Shown piece after piece: positions 61,195 to 64,000 of a DNA stretch of 64,000 bases. The DNA is from Halomonas sp. QHL1. Its GTDB lineage: Bacteria > Pseudomonadota > Gammaproteobacteria > Pseudomonadales > Halomonadaceae. Below the pieces are notes generated by a model, which saw only the letters and a program-made list of their open reading frames with translations, did not search any database and was not told the origin of the DNA. A program made the position numbers and the translations under genes. Within the stretch, counting starts at the first letter, position 1. Every line of letters starts with the position of its first letter. The stretch lies in assembly GCF_001882345.1 (NCBI RefSeq), contig NZ_MINL01000001.1, forward strand, positions 3,295,852 to 3,359,851, in the 5' to 3' direction.

Positions 61195-61201
61195 ATTGAA
61201 G

Positions 61202-61972
61202 ATGCGTCAACGCCGTTTTGTAACTCTACCTTTACTAACACCTTTCTCAATGCTGGCGTGTTTGCTAACCGCCAGCCTGTTACCTTCTGCTGCCCAGGCT
61301 GACGACGTGGCAGATCGACTGGCTGACTCACTTAGCGTCAATGGCCAGTCGATGCCCGTGGAAGCGGTCACCGAAACACCGATGGATGGCGTTTATCACG
61401 TACGGTTGGAGAGCGGCGAATCGTTTTATACCAATGCAGACGGCAGTCACTTCCTGGTCGGCGACCTATATGAAAATGCGCCCGATGGGTTGGTCAATTT
61501 AACCGAGCAAGAGCAGAACCAAGAGCGTGCCGATGCGCTGGCGGCAGTACCTGAAAGTGAGCGAGTGATCTTCCGCGGAGCTGATGAGCCGAAGGCTACC
61601 ATCACGGTGTTTACCGATCCTAGCTGCCCTTACTGCGCACGTTTGCACGACACTATTCCGGAATTGAATGAACGCGGCATTGCCGTTCACTACTTGGCGT
61701 TTCCTCGCGCGGGTATGGGAAGCCAAGCCGCTACAACACTGCAGCAGGTATGGTGCTCGGATAACCGTAGCGAAGCGATGACCCAAGCCAAGGAAGGAGA
61801 AGCTATTTCCAGCGCAGCAAGCTGCGACAATCCTGTGGCGGGGCAGTATGATCTGGGTAAGGCGCTGGGCGTACAGGGTACGCCAGCGATTATTTTGCCC
61901 AATGGGCAGCTAGTGCCGGGTTTTGTGCCCCCTGAGCGACTCTCCGCCATGTTAGGCTTGGATGACGAATAA
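61202..61972 (+). CDS. dsbC: thiol:disulfide interchange protein DsbC
   Basis: 256 residues from ATG 61202 behind ACGAGG; a start at 61169 inside xerD would add 11 polar residues. A signal peptide (LPLLTPFSMLACLLTASLLP with SAAQA before DDVAD) sends it to the periplasm. An N-terminal dimerisation domain precedes the thioredoxin fold with VFTDPSCPYCARLHDTI (the C-P-Y-C active site) and the cis-Pro loop VQGTPAIILPNG. Two more cysteines (VWCSDNRS, SSAASCDNP) form the structural disulfide region. It is a disulfide isomerase kept reduced by DsbD. It follows xerD directly. Confidence 0.93.
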   Translation: MRQRRFVTLPLLTPFSMLACLLTASLLPSAAQADDVADRLADSLSVNGQSMPVEAVTETPMDGVYHVRLESGESFYTNADGSHFLVGDLYENAPDGLVNLTEQEQNQERADALAAVPESERVIFRGADEPKATITVFTDPSCPYCARLHDTIPELNERGIAVHYLAFPRAGMGSQAATTLQQVWCSDNRSEAMTQAKEGEAISSAASCDNPVAGQYDLGKALGVQGTPAIILPNGQLVPGFVPPERLSAMLGLDDE

Positions 61973-62082
61973 CGTCACATTAAAAGATAATGCAAAACGC
62001 TGAGACACGGTCTTTAAGATCGTATTCAAAACCGTAATTAAGGCCAGCACCGCCAGGTGCACAACACGAAAGGGGAAGTATT

Positions 62083-63399
62083 TTGAAACCGGTAAGAGTA
62101 GGTATTTGTGGTCTAGGCACTGTCGGTGGCGGCACCTTTAACGTATTGACCCGCAACGCTGACGATATTTCGCGTCGTGCTGGCCGCCCTATTGTGATTG
62201 AGCAGGTTGCTCACCGCAGTATTCATCCTGACTGCGATATTACCGGCATCAATGCCACCTCCGATGTGTTTGAAGTCGCCACCAATCCCAATGTGGATGT
62301 CCTGGTGGAGCTAATTGGCGGTTACGATATCGCTCGCGAACTGGTGCTGACGGCGATCGCCAACGGCAAGCACGTGGTCACCGCCAACAAGGCGCTAATT
62401 GCGGTGCACGGTAACGAAATCTTCAAGGCCGCTCACGAAAAGGGCGTTATCGTGGCGTTTGAAGCCGCAGTCGCAGGCGGCATTCCGGTGATTAAGTCGC
62501 TACGCGAAGGCTTGGGTGCCAACCGTATCGAATGGGTGGCGGGGATTATCAACGGCACCGGCAACTATATTCTTACTCATATGCGCGATGAAGGCCGCGC
62601 CTTTGAAGACGTGCTCGCGGAAGCTCAGGCGTTGGGCTACGCCGAATCTGATCCCACCTTTGACGTGGAAGGCATCGACGCCGCGCACAAGCTGACGATT
62701 TTGGCCTCGATTGCTTACGGCGTGCCGCTCCAGTTTGAGAAAGCTTTTACTGAAGGCATTTCACGGATTACGTCTGAAGATATCGAGCAGGCCGATAATC
62801 TGGGCTACGTGATCAAGCACCTGGGTATCTCCAAACGCACCGATCAAGGCCTGGAGCTGCGCGTTCACCCCACGCTGATTCCCAAAGAGCGTCTACTGGC
62901 CAATGTACATGGCGTGAAAAATGCCATTGCGATCATGGGCGATGCCGTTGGGCCGACGCTTTACTACGGTGCTGGTGCGGGCGCAGAGCCGACTGCCTCA
63001 GCGGTCGTGGCCGATTTGCTCGACGTAGCGCGTGATATCTCCACCGATCACCACTACCGAGTGCCTTACCTGGCATTCAGCGGCATCGACGAAGATGTCA
63101 CTCAACTGCCCATCATGCCGATGGAAGATATCATCACGGCGTACTACCTGCGTCTGCTGGCGGTAGACCGTCCCGGCGTGCTGGCACGAGTGGCAACGAT
63201 TCTGGCTGAGCAGGGCATCTCTATCGAAGCGCTGATTCAGAAAGAGGCCACTGAGGGCGAACTGGTGCCGATCATTCTGCTGACGCATCGCACCAAAGAG
63301 AAACAGATGAACGAAGCGATCCGTGAAATTGAGTCGATGGCCGATATCGCCGGGCCGGTAACACGCATTCGCGTGGAAAGCCTGGACGAAGGGGAGTAA
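62083..63399 (+). CDS. hom: homoserine dehydrogenase
   Basis: 438 residues. NAD(P)-binding VGICGLGTVGGGTFNVLTRN, GGYDIARELVLTAIANGKHV VTANKALI (adjoining pieces), catalytic FEAAVAGGIPVIKSLREGL and the substrate region INGTGNYILTHM, with a C-terminal ACT domain (RPGVLARVATILAEQGISIE) for threonine feedback. Monofunctional type, unlike the ThrA fusion of enterics. It starts at TTG 62083 with GGGGAAG upstream. Six bases separate it from thrC. Confidence 0.97.
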   Translation: MKPVRVGICGLGTVGGGTFNVLTRNADDISRRAGRPIVIEQVAHRSIHPDCDITGINATSDVFEVATNPNVDVLVELIGGYDIARELVLTAIANGKHVVTANKALIAVHGNEIFKAAHEKGVIVAFEAAVAGGIPVIKSLREGLGANRIEWVAGIINGTGNYILTHMRDEGRAFEDVLAEAQALGYAESDPTFDVEGIDAAHKLTILASIAYGVPLQFEKAFTEGISRITSEDIEQADNLGYVIKHLGISKRTDQGLELRVHPTLIPKERLLANVHGVKNAIAIMGDAVGPTLYYGAGAGAEPTASAVVADLLDVARDISTDHHYRVPYLAFSGIDEDVTQLPIMPMEDIITAYYLRLLAVDRPGVLARVATILAEQGISIEALIQKEATEGELVPIILLTHRTKEKQMNEAIREIESMADIAGPVTRIRVESLDEGE

Positions 63400-63405
63400 G
63401 ACAAG

Positions 63406-64000
63406 ATGCGCTATATCAGCACGCGTGGGCAGGCGCCCGCGCTCTCCTTTGAAGAGGTAGTACTCACCGGCATGGCCAGCGACGGCGGATTGTATGTGCC
63501 AGAGACGCTGCCGGAGTTTTCCCGTGAGGAGCTTGCCGATATGGCCGGGCTCTCCTACGCGGAAATAGCCTTTCGGGTGATGAAGCCGTTTGTGAACGGT
63601 GAGATCGACGATGCCACCTTCCGCAGCATCGTCACCGAGGCCTACGCGACCTTTAATCACGATGCGGTGCTGCCGCTCAAGCAGCTGGATGCTAACCACT
63701 TCCTGCTTGAGCAGTTCCATGGCCCGACCTTGGCGTTTAAAGATGTAGCGCTACAGCTGCTAGGCCGCCTGCTTGATCACTTCCTGAAAAAGCGCGGCGA
63801 GCGTGCGGTGATCATGGGTGCAACCTCCGGTGACACCGGCTCGGCGGCGATTGAGGGTTGTCGCCACTGCGACAACCTGGATATCTTTATCCTGCATCCG
63901 CATAACCGGGTCTCCGAAGTGCAGCGCCGTCAAATGACCTCGGTGCTGGCTAACAACGTTTTCAATATTGCTATCGAAGGTAACTTCGACGACGCCCAGG
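63406..64000 (+). CDS. thrC: threonine synthase (partial, runs off the window)
   Basis: First ~198 residues; the gene continues beyond 64000. It starts MRYISTRGQAPALSFEEVVL after GGGGAG, has the PLP lysine in QFHGPTLAFKDVALQLLGRL (~110) and the cofactor-phosphate loop VIMGATSGDTGSAAIEGCRH. It converts O-phosphohomoserine to threonine and forms the hom-thrC operon with the preceding gene. Confidence 0.97.
   Translation, partial: MRYISTRGQAPALSFEEVVLTGMASDGGLYVPETLPEFSREELADMAGLSYAEIAFRVMKPFVNGEIDDATFRSIVTEAYATFNHDAVLPLKQLDANHFLLEQFHGPTLAFKDVALQLLGRLLDHFLKKRGERAVIMGATSGDTGSAAIEGCRHCDNLDIFILHPHNRVSEVQRRQMTSVLANNVFNIAIEGNFDDAQ

Overview
The window looks like a chromosomal segment of a halophilic gammaproteobacterium, most likely Halomonadaceae (Halomonas or a close relative). 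The evidence is the gene order ffh-rpsP-rimM-trmD-rplS-xerD-dsbC-hom-thrC, the corB-like/ypjD pair divergent from ffh, minCDE, a PhaB-type reductase, a TAXI-type TRAP transporter and acidic housekeeping proteins. The genus is inference; no rRNA is present.

Layout. (1) 0.1-6.2 kb: a co-directional set of TAXI-TRAP binding protein, fused TRAP permease, enolase and pyruvate kinase, which reads as an uptake and lower-glycolysis operon. (2) 6.2-8.8 kb: a gene graveyard with a tRNA-like 3' half, a SulP/STAS fragment, an EAL-domain fragment and the tail of a tyrosine recombinase, plus an isomerase-like gene and an orphan. (3) 8.8-11.9 kb, minus strand: OGFr-domain protein, gamma-glutamylcyclotransferase-like protein, WYL regulator, a DUF2201-N protein whose metal-site glutamate is lost, and a broken 5' copy of a PcfJ-like gene. 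(4) 12.0-20.6 kb, minus strand: a tightly coupled six-gene operon with two dynamin-like GTPases, a tail-anchored tandem-repeat protein, a HerA/DUF87 ATPase with a glycine-zipper segment, an HNH/EndoVII-type nuclease and a probable immunity protein. This is the best candidate for an undescribed system. (5) 21.1-22.3 kb: an intact PcfJ-like gene. (6) 22.6-27.0 kb, plus strand: remnants of a SNF2-like helicase and of another large gene, a DUF262 / DUF262-DUF1524 pair (GmrSD-like) and an hsdR 5' remnant. (7) 27.1-37.2 kb, minus strand: a seven-gene type I restriction-modification operon (ImmA/IrrE-XRE regulator, PIN protein, HsdM, HsdS, RecQ-phosphoribosyltransferase, DprA-like, truncated HsdR). 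(8) 37.6-40.9 kb: HD-domain protein, tyrosine integrase, small excisionase-like protein and a divergent Cro-like repressor, ending at the 3' end of an initiator tRNA-Met gene. (9) 41-64 kb: core chromosome (phaB, a DUF349 protein, minCDE, sbcB, pitrilysin-like protease, a degenerate SRAP protein, TetR and acyltransferase, CNNM/CorB-like protein, ypjD, the ffh to rplS translation/secretion cluster, xerD, dsbC, hom and partial thrC).

The stretch from about 6.4 to 40.9 kb behaves as a composite defence island bounded on the right by tRNA-fMet with its own integrase. It holds at least three defence-type modules (dynamin-HerA-nuclease, DUF262 pair, type I R-M with DprA/RecQ and PIN/ImmA) among fragments of older ones. 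The left attachment site was not found. All functional assignments come from reading motifs and gene context; no database search was run.
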